Translations under genes and position numbers: made by a program | The notes under the pieces: generated by a model | Database searches by the model: none | Seen by the model: only the letters and a program-made list of their open reading frames with translations | What the model was told of the DNA's origin: nothing | In this document: positions 6,073-6,079 of the stretch, one piece after another | How the letters are laid out: each line of letters begins with the position of its first letter | Numbering within the stretch: the first letter of the stretch is position 1 | DNA from: Burkholderiaceae bacterium | GTDB lineage: Bacteria > Pseudomonadota > Gammaproteobacteria > Burkholderiales > Burkholderiaceae | Length of the DNA: 6,079 bases | NCBI GenBank assembly: GCA_017998575.1 | Contig: JAGOCV010000132.1 | Coordinates: 1 to 6,079 of the forward strand | Reading direction: 5' to 3'

Positions 6073-6079
6073 GTAGCAA

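Noticed and set aside
1..6079. tRNA, rRNA, CRISPR array or insertion sequence
   Set aside because: No regularly spaced repeats, tRNA-like cloverleaf sequence, rRNA motifs or transposase coding sequence were seen on reading both strands.

Overview
The window looks like DNA from a GC-rich proteobacterium, most likely a beta-proteobacterium such as a Burkholderiales member, or a pseudomonad. This rests on strong G/C preference at third codon positions and on protein families common in those groups; no host marker gene is present. It joins two unlike modules: the relaxase gene of a mobile conjugative element on the + strand, and a fatty-acid-type beta-oxidation operon on the - strand. The relaxase (VirD2-like N-terminus plus DUF3363-type C-terminal region) is of the kind carried by Tn4371-family and related integrative conjugative elements (ICEs), so the degradation genes are probably cargo of such an element.

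Bases 1-435 hold no gene I can support. They contain a run of strong inverted repeats (77-101, 148-182, 194-210, 215-233, 315-364). The largest is a nested palindrome of about 18 bp of stem plus or minus a few, about 70 bp before the relaxase start. Because conjugative origins often lie beside the relaxase gene, this is a candidate origin of transfer (oriT) or a structured leader. That function is inference.

Bases 436-2403 (+) encode the 655-residue relaxase with its three-histidine metal site (H181, H188, H190) and a candidate catalytic tyrosine (Y101). Its stop lies 46 bp from the stop of the convergent operon, so this gap is the boundary between transfer module and cargo.

Bases 6061-2450 (-) are one tight operon, in transcription order: thiolase (6061-4880), enoyl-CoA hydratase (4868-4083), HSD17B10-like NAD-dependent dehydrogenase (4052-3270), and a PaaG-like crotonase probably acting as an enoyl-CoA isomerase (3238-2450). 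Together they can hydrate an enoyl-CoA, oxidise the 3-hydroxyacyl-CoA and cleave the 3-ketoacyl-CoA. The fourth enzyme would reposition a double bond or isomerise a ring or epoxide intermediate. The acyl-CoA ligase and acyl-CoA dehydrogenase needed to start the cycle are absent and would be expected beyond 6079. The substrate cannot be read from the sequence; a side-chain, alicyclic or aromatic acyl-CoA is plausible given the isomerase-like member and mobile setting.
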